NCBI RefSeq assembly: GCF_021568695.1
Contig: NZ_JAKGTI010000005.1
Location: forward strand, 1-64,000
DNA length: 64,000 bases
Reading direction: 5' to 3'
From: Maritalea mediterranea
GTDB lineage: Bacteria > Pseudomonadota > Alphaproteobacteria > Rhizobiales > Devosiaceae
In this document: one piece after another, positions 18,332-26,959 of the stretch
Layout of the letters: every line of letters starts with the position of its first letter
How positions within the stretch are numbered: position 1 is the first letter of the stretch
Program-made: the position numbers and the translations under genes
Notes under the pieces: generated by a model
Told to the model about the DNA's origin: nothing
The model's input: only the letters and a program-made list of their open reading frames with translations
Databases searched by the model: none

Positions 18332-19900
18332 ATGACAGATTTGAGCGCCTCCAAGGGCGAATCCCACGTTGAAGATTTTGACGTGGAAGCGGTCAACCGC
18401 GCGGGCAAACGCCCACCGCTCTATGCGGCGCGGAAAAAGATTTTTCCAAAGCGCGCCAGCGGCAATTTTCGTCGTTTGAAATGGTTGATTATGATCGTGA
18501 CGCTGGGGATTTATTATATCACCCCGTGGTTGCGGTTTGACCGGGGTGAATATGCGCCGGATCAGGCGGTTTTGGTTGATCTTGCCAACCGGCGCTTTTA
18601 TTTCTTCTTCATCGAGATATGGCCGCAAGAGTTTTATTATGTGGCGGGCCTGCTGGTGATGGCCGGGGTGGGGTTGTTTCTGATCACCTCCACGGTGGGC
18701 CGCGCCTGGTGTGGCTATACCTGCCCGCAAACGGTGTGGGTGGATCTTTTTTTGGTGGTCGAGCGCTTTTTTGAAGGCGACCGCAACCAGCGCATGAAAC
18801 TTGATCAGGCCCCATGGTCCGTTAATAAGGTCTGGCGGCGGGTGGCCAAGCACAGCATTTGGCTGTTGATCGGTGTGGCCACGGGCGGTGCCTGGATTTT
18901 CTATTTCGCAGACGCGCCAACCCTTTTCATGGATGTCATCCATTTTGAAGCGCCGATGGTGGCCTATTTCACCATTTTGATTCTCACCGCCACCACCTAT
19001 GTTTTCGGGGGGCTGATGCGGGAACAGGTCTGTACCTATATGTGCCCTTGGCCTCGGATTCAGGGGGCGATGCTGGATGAGCATTCTTTGACCGTGACCT
19101 ATAATGACTGGCGCGGCGAGCCACGCACCAAACATGCAAAAAAGGCGATCAAGGAAGGCATTCCGGTCGGTGATTGTGTGGATTGCAATGCCTGTGTGGC
19201 GGTGTGCCCGATGGGGATTGATATTCGCGATGGGCAACAGCTGGAATGCATCACCTGCGCTTTGTGTATCGATGCGTGTGACAATGTGATGGACAAGCTG
19301 GGCCGCGAGCGCGGGCTGATCTCTTACACCACGCTCAATGATTATAATGAAAATATGCAATTGGCGACCAGTGGCTCCTCTACGATTGACCCCGCAAAGG
19401 TACGCGACGGTGAGGGCAATCTGCTGGATCGGGTGCGGCGCACCAATTGGCGCTCGATCATTCGCTGGCGCACCTTGGTATATTTCTGCTTCTGGGCCGC
19501 GATTGGCGTGGCGATGCTGGTGGCTCTATCCTTGCGGGATCGGCTGGACGTGAACGTGCAGCATGACCGCAATCCGCTTTATGTGATGCTGTCGGACGGG
19601 GCGGTGCGCAATGGCTATGATGTCAAGGTGCTGAACATGACGCCAGAACCGCGCACGGTGCGTTTGTCGATTGAAGGGTTGCCGGGTGGCGAGATGACCC
19701 TGGCCAGCTCTGTAAATGAACCCCAAAGCTCGATTGTTTTGGATGTGGAACCAGACCGGGTGTTGCCGGTGCGGGTTTATGTACGGGCCATGCCTCAACA
19801 GCTGGATGAAAATCCTGTACGATTTGAGTTCGTGGTGACGGATCTGTTCGGCGAGGAAAGCTCGCGCGAAACAGTCAAATTTGAAATGCCACGGGAGTAA
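18332..19900 (+). CDS. ccoG: cbb3 oxidase accessory ferredoxin-like protein CcoG (FixG/RdxA)
   Basis: Membrane protein of 522 aa with two [4Fe-4S]-type cysteine clusters. It is required with CcoHIS for cbb3 maturation and is implicated in Cu(II) reduction. An N-terminal region of about four to five membrane helices includes RAWCGYTCPQTVWVDLF. The ferredoxin-like clusters are CVDCNACVAVCPMGID and CITCALCIDACDNVMD, and a late transmembrane helix precedes a C-terminal Ig-like domain. First gene of ccoGHIS; an FNR site lies upstream. Confidence 0.95.
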   Translation: MTDLSASKGESHVEDFDVEAVNRAGKRPPLYAARKKIFPKRASGNFRRLKWLIMIVTLGIYYITPWLRFDRGEYAPDQAVLVDLANRRFYFFFIEIWPQEFYYVAGLLVMAGVGLFLITSTVGRAWCGYTCPQTVWVDLFLVVERFFEGDRNQRMKLDQAPWSVNKVWRRVAKHSIWLLIGVATGGAWIFYFADAPTLFMDVIHFEAPMVAYFTILILTATTYVFGGLMREQVCTYMCPWPRIQGAMLDEHSLTVTYNDWRGEPRTKHAKKAIKEGIPVGDCVDCNACVAVCPMGIDIRDGQQLECITCALCIDACDNVMDKLGRERGLISYTTLNDYNENMQLATSGSSTIDPAKVRDGEGNLLDRVRRTNWRSIIRWRTLVYFCFWAAIGVAMLVALSLRDRLDVNVQHDRNPLYVMLSDGAVRNGYDVKVLNMTPEPRTVRLSIEGLPGGEMTLASSVNEPQSSIVLDVEPDRVLPVRVYVRAMPQQLDENPVRFEFVVTDLFGEESSRETVKFEMPRE

Positions 19901-19901
19901 A

Positions 19902-20402
19902 ATGATGGAGCAATCAATGTCTAAACCACAAAAGTCAAAAGAATTTACCGGCAAGCATATGCTGTTGGTGATTGGCTTGTTTTTCGGCACCATCATTACG
20001 GTCAATTTGATCATGGCCTATTTTGCCACCACAAGTTGGACTGGCCTGGTGGTGAAAAACTCCTATGTGGCCAGCCAGCATTTTAATGAAAAGCTTGAGG
20101 CCAATAAGGCGCAGGATGCGCTGGGCTGGACGCCCACTTTGGCAATAGAAGAAGGAACACTGCGTTACCGCTTGCTGGATGCAAAGGGCGCGCCGGTGGT
20201 GGCGGATCAGGTGGCGGCCAAACTGATGCGGCCCAGCCATGAACGGGAAGACCATGTGGTGACCTTGTTGCCGGCAGCGAATGGCGACTTTGTGGTGGAT
20301 CATGCATTGAGTGCGGGTGCCTGGGACATTGAGCTGCAATTGGTCAGCGCCAATGACATTCCGTTTGTTTATCGCGAGCGCTTTATGGTGGAGGCAAACT
20401 AA
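19902..20402 (+). CDS. ccoH: cbb3 oxidase assembly protein CcoH (FixH)
   Basis: A protein of about 166 aa with one N-terminal membrane helix (LLVIGLFFGTIITVNLIMAYFA) and a periplasmic domain. The FixH family begins with the MAYFA...SWTGLVVKNSYVASQHFN segment seen here. It assists cbb3 assembly. ATG 19902 follows GGGAG at 5 nt; ATG 19917 also has a GGAG and is possible. It lies between ccoG and ccoI and its stop overlaps the ccoI ATG (TAATG). Confidence 0.93.
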   Translation: MMEQSMSKPQKSKEFTGKHMLLVIGLFFGTIITVNLIMAYFATTSWTGLVVKNSYVASQHFNEKLEANKAQDALGWTPTLAIEEGTLRYRLLDAKGAPVVADQVAAKLMRPSHEREDHVVTLLPAANGDFVVDHALSAGAWDIELQLVSANDIPFVYRERFMVEAN

Positions 20403-22687
20403 TGAGCTGCTGTGCCCCGGGCGTGGAGGCTGGATCGAACCTGATTGAAGATGGCGCCAGCCAAATCAGCAATGAAGCGATTATCGCGGCCTCTGCCGAT
20501 CTGGGGGATGGGCAACGGCAAGTGGAATTTGGCGTGCCGGATATGTATTGCGCGGCCTGCATCAAGTCTATTGAGGCCGAGTTGAACGGGCTGGAAATGG
20601 TCAGCTCGGCGCGGGTGAACATGTCCACCAAGCGGGTCAAAGTGATCTTTTCCGCCCAGGCCGGGGCGGCGCCGATGGATCTGGTCGCGGCCATCGGGCG
20701 GGCGGGCTATCGTAGCTTTTTGCTCGATGTGGATGAGGCGGGCAAGGATAAAAGCCTGTCCAAACTGATTCTGGCACTCGCCGTGGCAGGCTTTGCCGCC
20801 ATGAACATCATGCTGTTTTCCGTTTCGATCTGGTCGGGGGCCAATGAAAGCACCCGCGATCTGTTCCATTGGATTTCAGCCCTGATTGCGGTGCCGACCG
20901 TCTTCTTCTCCGGCCAGGTCTTTTACAAATCTGCCTGGGGTGCGTTGCGCCAAGGGCGGTTGAATATGGATGTGCCCATTTCTTTGGCCGTGCTGTTGGC
21001 GCTGGCGCTCAGCCTTTATGAAACCATCAATTCGGGCGAACACGCCTATTTTGATGCATCTGTGAGCCTTTTATTCTTTTTGTTGATCGGTCGCACGCTG
21101 GACCATGTGATGCGCGAGCGCGCGCGCTCTGCGGTGCGGTCTTTGGCGTCGCTCGCCCCCAAAGGGGCAGTGCAAATTCTCGCCAATGGTCAACGCGAGT
21201 TCATCAAACTGAATGATGTTCAAGTCGGCATGGTGCTGGAAGTGGCCGCCGGTGAGCGTATTCCAGTGGATGGGCGCGTGATTGAGGGCAAAAGCGAGTT
21301 GGATATGTCGCTGGTCACAGGCGAAACGGTGCCGGAATTATGCGCAAAGGGCAGCGCTGTTTTGGGCGGCGCCACCAACTTATCCGGTGCGTTAAAAATC
21401 GAAGTTGAAAAAGCGGCGCATCAGAGCTTTCTGGCCCGCATGATTGAATTGATGGATGCGGCAGAAGGCAGCCGTGCCGGTTTCAAGCGCATTGCTGACC
21501 GTGCGGCAGAGATTTATGCGCCTTTTGTGCATTTATTGGCGCTATTCACCTTTATCGGGTGGGGGCTTTATAATGGCGATTGGTATCATGCCACGGTGAC
21601 GGCCATTGCCGTGCTGATCATCACCTGCCCCTGCGCTTTGGCGCTGGCGGTGCCAATTGTGCATGTGGTGGCCGCCGGGCGGTTGTTTGAGCGCGGGGTG
21701 ATGATGAAAGACGGGGCGGCGCTGGAGCGATTGGCACAAGTGACCAAAATTGCCTTTGACAAGACCGGCACCTTGAGCTTGGGCACACCCATTTTTCATG
21801 GGCAGATTTTTGGTGATGACAGCGCGATTGATCGGGCTTTGCAATTGGCGCAGCTGTCGCGTCATCCATTCTCGAAAGCCTTTGCGCGCGCCTTCGCTGG
21901 CCGGGCGGTGGCGCCGCTCAAGGATGCAGAGGAAATGCCTGGCGCCGGGGTGGAAGCCCACATTGATGGTCAGCTATGGCGCTGGGGGCGTGCCGATTTT
22001 TGCGATGCCAGCTATCAAGGCTCGGATGCGGCGCAAAGTGAAGTTTATCTTTCCTGCGATGGGAAGATGGTGGCCGGGTTTGGTTTTGAGGATATGTTGC
22101 GGCCAGACGCGCATGCGGCGTTGGCTGACCTGAAAGCCGGCGGCTACGATCTGGCGATTTTCTCGGGCGACCGGAAACAGGTGGTGGCCAGCGTGGCCAA
22201 AGCCTTGGGCGTGGCCGAGGCCCATGGGGCATTGACGCCTGACCAAAAGGTGGAGGCGATTGCTGAATCTGGTGCCAATGAGAAGATCCTGATGGTGGGG
22301 GATGGCATCAATGATGCACCGGCTTTGCGGGCAGCCCATGTTTCAATGGCCCCCTCAAGTGCGGCTGATGTGGGGCGCAACGCCGCCGACTTTATTTTCA
22401 CCCATAACCGCTTGACCGATGTGCACTTCGCGCTGGAAATGTCCAAACGGGCCAGCCGAGCAGTGGTGCAGAATTTCGGGTTGGCGCTGTGTTATAATGC
22501 GGTGGCCATTCCGCTGGCGGTGATGGGATTTGCCACGCCATTATTGGCGGCGATTGCCATGTCCTCATCTTCGGTTATCGTCACGCTCAATGCGCTGCGC
22601 CTGCGTTTGGGGCAGCAGGATGGAACCAAAAATCTCCCGGCGCATTCATCTCATGCGCCTCAAATGGAACCGGTGGCGGCTGAATGA
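20402..22687 (+). CDS. ccoI: copper-translocating P-type ATPase CcoI (FixI)
   Basis: Cu-transporting P1B-type ATPase of 761 aa that supplies copper for the CcoN centre. Order: a Cys-containing N-terminus (SCCAPG), an HMA domain with MYCAACIKSIE, six to eight membrane helices, actuator motif LVTGE, the CPC ion motif (TCPCALALAVP), phosphorylation motif DKTGTLSLG, a nucleotide domain with the HP motif (SRHPFSKA), and the hinge MVGDGINDAPALRAA. All catalytic motifs are intact. It overlaps ccoH and ccoS. Confidence 0.96.
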   Translation: MSCCAPGVEAGSNLIEDGASQISNEAIIAASADLGDGQRQVEFGVPDMYCAACIKSIEAELNGLEMVSSARVNMSTKRVKVIFSAQAGAAPMDLVAAIGRAGYRSFLLDVDEAGKDKSLSKLILALAVAGFAAMNIMLFSVSIWSGANESTRDLFHWISALIAVPTVFFSGQVFYKSAWGALRQGRLNMDVPISLAVLLALALSLYETINSGEHAYFDASVSLLFFLLIGRTLDHVMRERARSAVRSLASLAPKGAVQILANGQREFIKLNDVQVGMVLEVAAGERIPVDGRVIEGKSELDMSLVTGETVPELCAKGSAVLGGATNLSGALKIEVEKAAHQSFLARMIELMDAAEGSRAGFKRIADRAAEIYAPFVHLLALFTFIGWGLYNGDWYHATVTAIAVLIITCPCALALAVPIVHVVAAGRLFERGVMMKDGAALERLAQVTKIAFDKTGTLSLGTPIFHGQIFGDDSAIDRALQLAQLSRHPFSKAFARAFAGRAVAPLKDAEEMPGAGVEAHIDGQLWRWGRADFCDASYQGSDAAQSEVYLSCDGKMVAGFGFEDMLRPDAHAALADLKAGGYDLAIFSGDRKQVVASVAKALGVAEAHGALTPDQKVEAIAESGANEKILMVGDGINDAPALRAAHVSMAPSSAADVGRNAADFIFTHNRLTDVHFALEMSKRASRAVVQNFGLALCYNAVAIPLAVMGFATPLLAAIAMSSSSVIVTLNALRLRLGQQDGTKNLPAHSSHAPQMEPVAAE

Positions 22688-22854
22688 CTCCTTTATTGAT
22701 CCTTATTCCTGTTGTTCTGTTGATCGGCCTACTGGCGCTGGGCGCGTTTTTATGGTCTTTAAAAAGTGGCCAGTATGAAGATCTGGACGGGGCGGCAATG
22801 CGTATTCTTGACGATGAGGATGAGCGCAAGCGCCGCGCGGAGGAAAAAGAATAG
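22684..22854 (+). CDS. ccoS: cbb3 oxidase assembly protein CcoS
   Basis: A 56-aa protein, [20 protein letters not shown]..., with one membrane helix, then [21 protein letters not shown], the family signature, and a charged tail. It is needed for cofactor insertion into cbb3 oxidase. The ATG overlaps the ccoI stop (ATGA), which marks it as the last gene of ccoGHIS. Confidence 0.95.
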   Translation: MTPLLILIPVVLLIGLLALGAFLWSLKSGQYEDLDGAAMRILDDEDERKRRAEEKE

Positions 22855-22862
22855 GGAGATCA

Positions 22863-23153
22863 ATGGTAGAAGCTTTGGATATTGAGGGTCGGGAAAAGGC
22901 TTTGGGTCAATTGCCAGACTGGGTGTTTAACCCGGTGAAAAATGGCATTGAACGCGAGTTCAAATTCAAAAATTTTATTGAAGCATTTGGATTCATGAGT
23001 TCGGTGGCGATTTTGGCGGAAAAACATAATCACCATCCTGAATGGCACAATGTGTACAATAAAGTGTCCATTCTATTGACCACGCATGATGCCAATGGGC
23101 TGTCAGAGAAAGACATTGAGTTGGCCCACGCGATTGAAAAGCTAGATCCCTGA
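22863..23153 (+). CDS. phhB: pterin-4a-carbinolamine dehydratase
   Basis: Small cytosolic enzyme (96 aa) that dehydrates 4a-hydroxytetrahydropterin, recycling the pterin cofactor of aromatic amino-acid hydroxylases. The catalytic histidine cluster [16 protein letters not shown] is complete and the length is normal. It starts 8 bp after ccoS with a GGGAG ribosome-binding site and is probably co-transcribed, though no functional link to cbb3 is known. Confidence 0.94.
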   Translation: MVEALDIEGREKALGQLPDWVFNPVKNGIEREFKFKNFIEAFGFMSSVAILAEKHNHHPEWHNVYNKVSILLTTHDANGLSEKDIELAHAIEKLDP

Positions 23154-23160
23154 TTTCACC

Positions 23161-23685
23161 CTAGCGCGCGCGATCATTTAAACGGTTCAGCGCGACAAAG
23201 AAGAGGTTCAGGCTCCAAAGGAGGCTGGTCACAAACTGCCAGTCCAACGGCAAGGCCAGCAGTCGGCTGGCGGCAAACAGCAGGGTGCTGGCCGCCAACA
23301 GTATGGGAGCGGGATGCCAGTGTTGCATATGGCGCGTTTGCCAGTGGGCCGCCGCCAGAGTTAGAGCGCTGACGGACAAGCCAATATGGGCCACCCAGAA
23401 CAAATAATTGTCATGGTGGAGAAACAGGCTGGTGCGGCCATAGCCAAGCAAGTCAAAAGCGAAAAAGGCCATCAAAAAAGTGCTGATTACCCACATGAAA
23501 CCGGCATAGCGCTTCAAGCGGCTGTTTTCCGGCCCGAAGGCGACGCCGAGAAACCCCACTGCGAGCAAAAGGCAGGCCAGCAACTGCACCCCGGCATTTG
23601 CGGCATCAAACTCATGGGCAACAAAGCGCATGATTTCCGACATGAGGAAAAGAAATGCACCAATAGCGAGGGTAATTCGTAGCAT
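23161..23685 (-). CDS. hypothetical membrane protein
   Basis: A 174-aa protein with five to six predicted membrane helices, rich in Leu and Ala, ending LNRLNDRAR. There are several His residues between helices (FLHHDNYLFWVAHIG, HMQHWHPAP), but I do not recognise a family. It is convergent with phhB (7-bp gap) and divergent from the TerB-like gene. Frame length and codon usage resemble the neighbours, which supports a real gene. Confidence 0.6.
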   Translation of the reverse strand: MLRITLAIGAFLFLMSEIMRFVAHEFDAANAGVQLLACLLLAVGFLGVAFGPENSRLKRYAGFMWVISTFLMAFFAFDLLGYGRTSLFLHHDNYLFWVAHIGLSVSALTLAAAHWQTRHMQHWHPAPILLAASTLLFAASRLLALPLDWQFVTSLLWSLNLFFVALNRLNDRAR

Positions 23686-23795
23686 AGGGACAGATTCACT
23701 TAACGGTCAAAGCGGTTGAGGTTAAAGGGGAATTCCATTTTGTGTTGAATTATTTTACTCTCAATCCGACTCGCATGGAAGGAAGATGCACGATT

Positions 23796-24242
23796 ATGTT
23801 TGATGCCATCAAAAAATTGTTCTCTGCAAACAAACAGCAAGATGTCTCATCCCTTGATCCAAAAATGTGCGTCGCCGCCCTGTTGGTACATTTATCCGCT
23901 GTGGATGGCGAGAGTAGCGATGAGGAAAAAGCGGCGATTAAAGACACGTTGCAATCCTATTATGGATTGAGCCCGCAGGAGGTAAAAAGCCTGTTGGATC
24001 TGGCGATTGAGCAGAGCAATGATGCGGTTGATCTTTATGCGTTCACCTCCGTTTTGAATCAGCTTGAGGTGGAAGAGAAACACGCCATCATCAATATGAT
24101 GTGGCAGATTGTGTTTGTGGATCAGCACAATCACGAATTGGAAGACAATATGGTCTGGCGGGTGGCCGAGTTGATCGGTGTTTCGGCCCGGGAGCGCACC
24201 TTGTTGCGGGCCGAGGTGCGGCACGCTGCCAAAATCAAATAG
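23796..24242 (+). CDS. TerB-like domain protein
   Basis: A 148-aa helical protein of the tellurite-resistance TerB superfamily: MCVAALLVHLSAVDGESSDEEKAAIKDTL has the acidic DGE metal-binding-like turn, with a second acidic turn in IVFVDQHNHELEDNMVWRVAELIGVS. No other ter genes are present, so a tellurite role is not implied; stand-alone alphaproteobacterial members are functionally unknown. The start at 23796 (MFDAIKKLF) follows ATGGAAGGAAG; the frame is open upstream to 23742. Confidence 0.8.
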   Translation: MFDAIKKLFSANKQQDVSSLDPKMCVAALLVHLSAVDGESSDEEKAAIKDTLQSYYGLSPQEVKSLLDLAIEQSNDAVDLYAFTSVLNQLEVEEKHAIINMMWQIVFVDQHNHELEDNMVWRVAELIGVSARERTLLRAEVRHAAKIK

Positions 24243-24248
24243 CGCAGA

Positions 24249-24267
24249 TTGCAACTTGTTGTTGCAA
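24249..24267 (+). terminator. weak hairpin after the TerB-like gene
   Basis: A perfect 7-bp inverted repeat TTGCAAC-TTGTT-GTTGCAA sits 7 bp after the TerB stop, followed by ATTGCATTT rather than a full T run. It may be a weak terminator or an operator. Confidence 0.35.
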
Positions 24268-24355
24268 ATTGCATTTCATATTGCGCCGGTGCAGACGCAC
24301 GTCCGTTAATTATTATTCATAAATGCTGTAGTTTTGTGTCGGGTTAGGGCGCTAG

Positions 24356-24504
24356 ACCACTAAATATAGTGGTGTGCCTGGTGCCAAAGAGTTGGCACGC
24401 TTTGTGCAATCTTTTCTGCGTGACGGGAATTTTGGTTTTGCGTATTCCGTCTAGGTATTAAACAAACCCGCGTGGCCGTGTATTTGGCGACGCGGGTTTT
24501 GTTT
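24356..24504 (+). ncRNA. candidate structured RNA with its own terminator
   Basis: The 365-bp gap before the yggT-like gene holds four successive stem-loops. They are ACCACTA/TAGTGGT (24356-24373, loop AATA), GTGCCAA/TTGGCAC (24381-24398, loop AGAG), GACGG-AAT/ATTCCGTC with one bulged G (24422-24451), and AACCCGCGT/ACGCGGGTT (24465-24498) followed by TTGTTTTGG. The first two stems are perfect 7-bp helices with tetraloops. No ORF fits, and I could not find a convincing promoter or match a known RNA class. The last stem alone is a good rho-independent terminator, so this could be a small RNA or an attenuated leader of yggT. Confidence 0.45.
24465..24504 (+). terminator. rho-independent terminator
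   Basis: The stem AACCCGCGT (24465-24473) / ACGCGGGTT (24490-24498) is followed by TTGTTTT. On the other strand it is preceded by AAAC, so it may work in both directions. It lies upstream of the yggT-like gene and ends whatever transcribes 24.3-24.5 kb. Confidence 0.7.
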
Positions 24505-24607
24505 TGGCTGGTGTTTACCTTGATTGGCGCCAAGCACACGCCTGCTCTTGTGATCAGCGGTGCAAATGGCTACATAGGAAGGGAAAAAGCGCAACGCGGA
24601 GAAAAAT

Positions 24608-24898
24608 ATGCTGGTTCTGTTGGAAATTATCATGATCGTGCTGACACTTTATTGGTGGGTCGCGATCATTATGATCGTGATGAGTTGGTTGCTGAACTTT
24701 AATGTGATCAATTATTCAAACCAGTTTGTGGCGACGATCTGGCGGATTGTAGATGGATTGACCAAGCCGGTGCTGGACCCGATCCGGCGGTTTGTGCCTA
24801 GCTTTGGCGGGATCGATATTTCGCCCATTATCCTTTTTATTGGCATCTATGCGTTGCAGCGGGTGATCCAGATCTATCTGATGCCTTACGCGTTTTAA
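24608..24898 (+). CDS. YggT family membrane protein
   Basis: A 96-aa inner-membrane protein of the YGGT family (two hydrophobic regions, about residues 4-28 and 72-92). The conserved central segment VDGLTKPVLDPIRRFVPSFGGIDISPI is diagnostic. The family is implicated in osmotic or cell-division-related functions without defined activity. It precedes the YggU/DUF167 gene by 9 bp, a common pairing. The ATG follows GCGGAGAAAAAT. Confidence 0.9.
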   Translation: MLVLLEIIMIVLTLYWWVAIIMIVMSWLLNFNVINYSNQFVATIWRIVDGLTKPVLDPIRRFVPSFGGIDISPIILFIGIYALQRVIQIYLMPYAF

Positions 24899-24907
24899 CG
24901 CAAGCTG

Positions 24908-25222
24908 ATGCCCGAAGCAGATTTGAAAGCCTGGCGTAACACCAACGCCGGGCTTTTGTTGTTTTTGAAGGTCACCCCCAACGCCAGCCGCGACGAAATC
25001 GGTGACATTGTCGCTGATGCAGACGGGCAGGGGCAATTGGTGGTGCGGGTACGGGCTGTGCCGGAAAAGGGCAAGGCCAACAAGGCAGTGATCAGATTAT
25101 TGGCCAAGCGCCTGAGGTGTCGGGCCGCTGACCTTGAATTGATCCGGGGTGAGGTTAGCCGACAAAAGCAGGTGCAGATCTTCAATCTGCGTGAAGAAGA
25201 ATTGCTGGCGCGCTTGTTTTAA
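24908..25222 (+). CDS. DUF167 (YggU) family protein
   Basis: A 104-aa protein of the UPF0235/DUF167 family. It has LKVTPNASRDEIGDI near the start and VRAVPEKGKANKAVIRLLAKRLRCRAADLELIRGEVSRQKQVQI, the conserved core (PEKGKAN, GxxSRxK). The function is unknown. It forms a two-gene operon with the yggT-like gene and converges with fnrL, overlapping its stop by 4 bp. Confidence 0.9.
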   Translation: MPEADLKAWRNTNAGLLLFLKVTPNASRDEIGDIVADADGQGQLVVRVRAVPEKGKANKAVIRLLAKRLRCRAADLELIRGEVSRQKQVQIFNLREEELLARLF

Positions 25223-25947
25223 CCGCAGCGATCTTCCAGCCGCTCCATGCTCGGCACGAAGAAGCTGCGGTTGTTTTCAATTTCGATCACCCCGTCCTTA
25301 CGTAATTTGGTAAGCTGGCGGGAAATGGTTTCCACGGTCAGGCCCAAAAAGTCGGCAATATCGACGCGGGTAAGCGGCAGATCAAACTTGATGCTATCCA
25401 CCTCATCCATATTTTTGGTGGGGTCGATATGGGTGGCGATCAAATAGAGAAAGCTGGCGACCTTTTCTGAGGCGGTTTTGCGCCCCAATGTCACCATCCA
25501 GTCGCGCGCTTCATCCAGCTCTTTCAGCGTTTGCATCAGCAGCCGATGTTCCAACTCGGGGGATGACTTGATCATGGATTCCAGCGCTGATTTGGGGATT
25601 TTACACAGATTGACCCCAGAGGCCGCTTCAGCGCTCAGCCGACTTTCTTCGGCAAAGGGTCGGCCCAGAAAGTCGGGCGCAAATTGGAGCCCAATCACTT
25701 GTTGACGGCCGTCCGAGAGCATTTTGGTGAGCTTGACCACGCCCGAGATCACATTGGCATATGATTTTACTTCCTCGGTGTCGCCAATCAGTTCTTCGCC
25801 TGATTTTGCGCGCACCTGCCTGGTGTGGCGGGCCAACTCCACCAACTGGTCGGGCTCCAATGCCCCGCAAATGCCTTTGTGACGTGCCTCGCAAGATTGG
25901 CACAAAATCGGAATATCCGAATTATGTATGTCTTTTCTCGAACTCAT
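25219..25947 (-). CDS. fnrL: FNR-type oxygen-responsive regulator FnrL
   Basis: Crp/Fnr-family activator of 242 aa. The oxygen-sensing [4Fe-4S] cluster ligands are Cys16, Cys19 and Cys27 (CQSCEARHKGIC) with Cys115 as the likely fourth. A cyclic-nucleotide-binding-like beta roll follows, then a dimer helix and a C-terminal HTH with the FNR recognition helix VETISRQLTKLRKDG. It should bind TTGAT-N4-ATCAA sites, which occur upstream of ccoN, ccoG and nirK in this window. The start at 25947 is favoured because AGGGG lies 7 nt upstream. Confidence 0.92.
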   Translation of the reverse strand: MSSRKDIHNSDIPILCQSCEARHKGICGALEPDQLVELARHTRQVRAKSGEELIGDTEEVKSYANVISGVVKLTKMLSDGRQQVIGLQFAPDFLGRPFAEESRLSAEAASGVNLCKIPKSALESMIKSSPELEHRLLMQTLKELDEARDWMVTLGRKTASEKVASFLYLIATHIDPTKNMDEVDSIKFDLPLTRVDIADFLGLTVETISRQLTKLRKDGVIEIENNRSFFVPSMERLEDRCG

Positions 25948-26210
25948 ATTCATCCCCTGAGGCCCAGCCTCGGTGTGAAGCATAGCATAATTATTTTGAT
26001 TTTCGACTCATTTGACGAAAGGTCGCAGGGCGGCATTGTGCCACTTGCTGATAGGCCCGTAATACTGGCGGTTACGCGCGATTTATACCGGCTCTAGCGG
26101 CAAAAGATTTTAAGATTTAGTCATTGGTGTTCGAGGTGCGGTGCCGCATATTCGGGCGCCACGGGCAGACAATAGAATCACATGTAACCATTGTTCGCGC
26201 CAGAATTCCG

Positions 26211-26226
26211 CTATATTGTATTTTTT
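26211..26226. promoter_or_regulatory. candidate operator of the XRE-cupin regulator (autoregulation)
   Basis: CTATATTGTATTTTTT, 27 bp before the regulator's ATG, matches CTATATTGGATTTAAT at 26920-26935 (within the kbl palindrome) at 13 of 16 positions. This suggests the same protein binds both. Confidence 0.4.
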
Positions 26227-26252
26227 GTTTCGAACCGTAAAAAAAGGTGCCT

Positions 26253-26837
26253 ATGTCACGCGCATTGTCCAGATCATTGATGCCACCGCCGCATTTGGGT
26301 GAAATGGTGCGCAAGGCCCGCAAGGAGCAGGGACTGACCCTTGAAATGCTGGCGGAACGTTGCGGCATTTCCAAATCCATGCTCAGCCAGATTGAGCGCG
26401 GGGCGGTCAACCCGACCTTCACGCTGGTGTGGAACTTGGCCCAGTCACTGGGTTTGGACCTCTCCACGTTGGGGGAGCAGGCAGCGAGCGACCATATGAT
26501 TACTCATATCCCGGCCTATTCCACCCCCTCAAAAGGCAGTGCCGATGGGTTGTGCACAGTCCGGCTGTTGAACCCGCCCCGCACCCCGATGCCGATTGAA
26601 TGGTATGATTTCAGTGCGGCGCCGGGTGGCGCGCTTTTGTCGCAACCCCATGCGCCTGGCACTTTTGAGCATTTAACCTGCTTAAAGGGCACATTGGAAA
26701 TTGAAGCGGGGGAGAAACGCGCCAAGGCGGAAGAAGGCGATACGTTGCGATATCGCGCCGATCAGCCGCATGCGATCCGCAATATCGGTGAGGGGCCAGC
26801 GCGGGCTATTCTGGTGGTGGCGCAACCGCAACATTAG
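26253..26837 (+). CDS. XRE-family regulator with C-terminal cupin domain
   Basis: A 194-aa two-domain regulator. An N-terminal lambda-repressor-type HTH ([32 protein letters not shown], about residues 20-50) is joined to a C-terminal cupin ([19 protein letters not shown] and [13 protein letters not shown]) that probably binds a small ligand. Such proteins often control a neighbouring amino-acid or polyamine pathway. Here the next genes are kbl-tdh, preceded by a perfect 23-bp palindrome, so control of threonine degradation is a good guess. Start ATG 26253 follows AAAAAAGG. Confidence 0.9.
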   Translation: MSRALSRSLMPPPHLGEMVRKARKEQGLTLEMLAERCGISKSMLSQIERGAVNPTFTLVWNLAQSLGLDLSTLGEQAASDHMITHIPAYSTPSKGSADGLCTVRLLNPPRTPMPIEWYDFSAAPGGALLSQPHAPGTFEHLTCLKGTLEIEAGEKRAKAEEGDTLRYRADQPHAIRNIGEGPARAILVVAQPQH

Positions 26838-26920
26838 GTCCGATTGCGTTTGACAAATCCGCTCGTTGCGCGGTGCAAAAATCTTGGTCGGGTGATGTTG
26901 GCAGCGCATTTAAATTCCAC

Positions 26921-26943
26921 TATATTGGATTTAATCCAATATA
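26921..26943. promoter_or_regulatory. perfect palindrome upstream of kbl
   Basis: TATATTGGATT-T-AATCCAATATA is an 11-bp perfect inverted repeat about a single central base, ending 16 bp before the kbl ATG. Overlap with the promoter or leader suggests a repressor operator. The adjacent XRE-cupin protein is the obvious candidate binder. Confidence 0.75.
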
Positions 26944-26959
26944 TAGAGATTTGTCTGCT

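Noticed and set aside
18323-19360. 345-aa ORF on the - strand
   Set aside because: Shadow of ccoG, whose protein is fully recognised on the + strand.
25948-26210. FNR site for fnrL autoregulation
   Set aside because: TTGA-containing strings near 26000 lack a matching second half-site at the right spacing.
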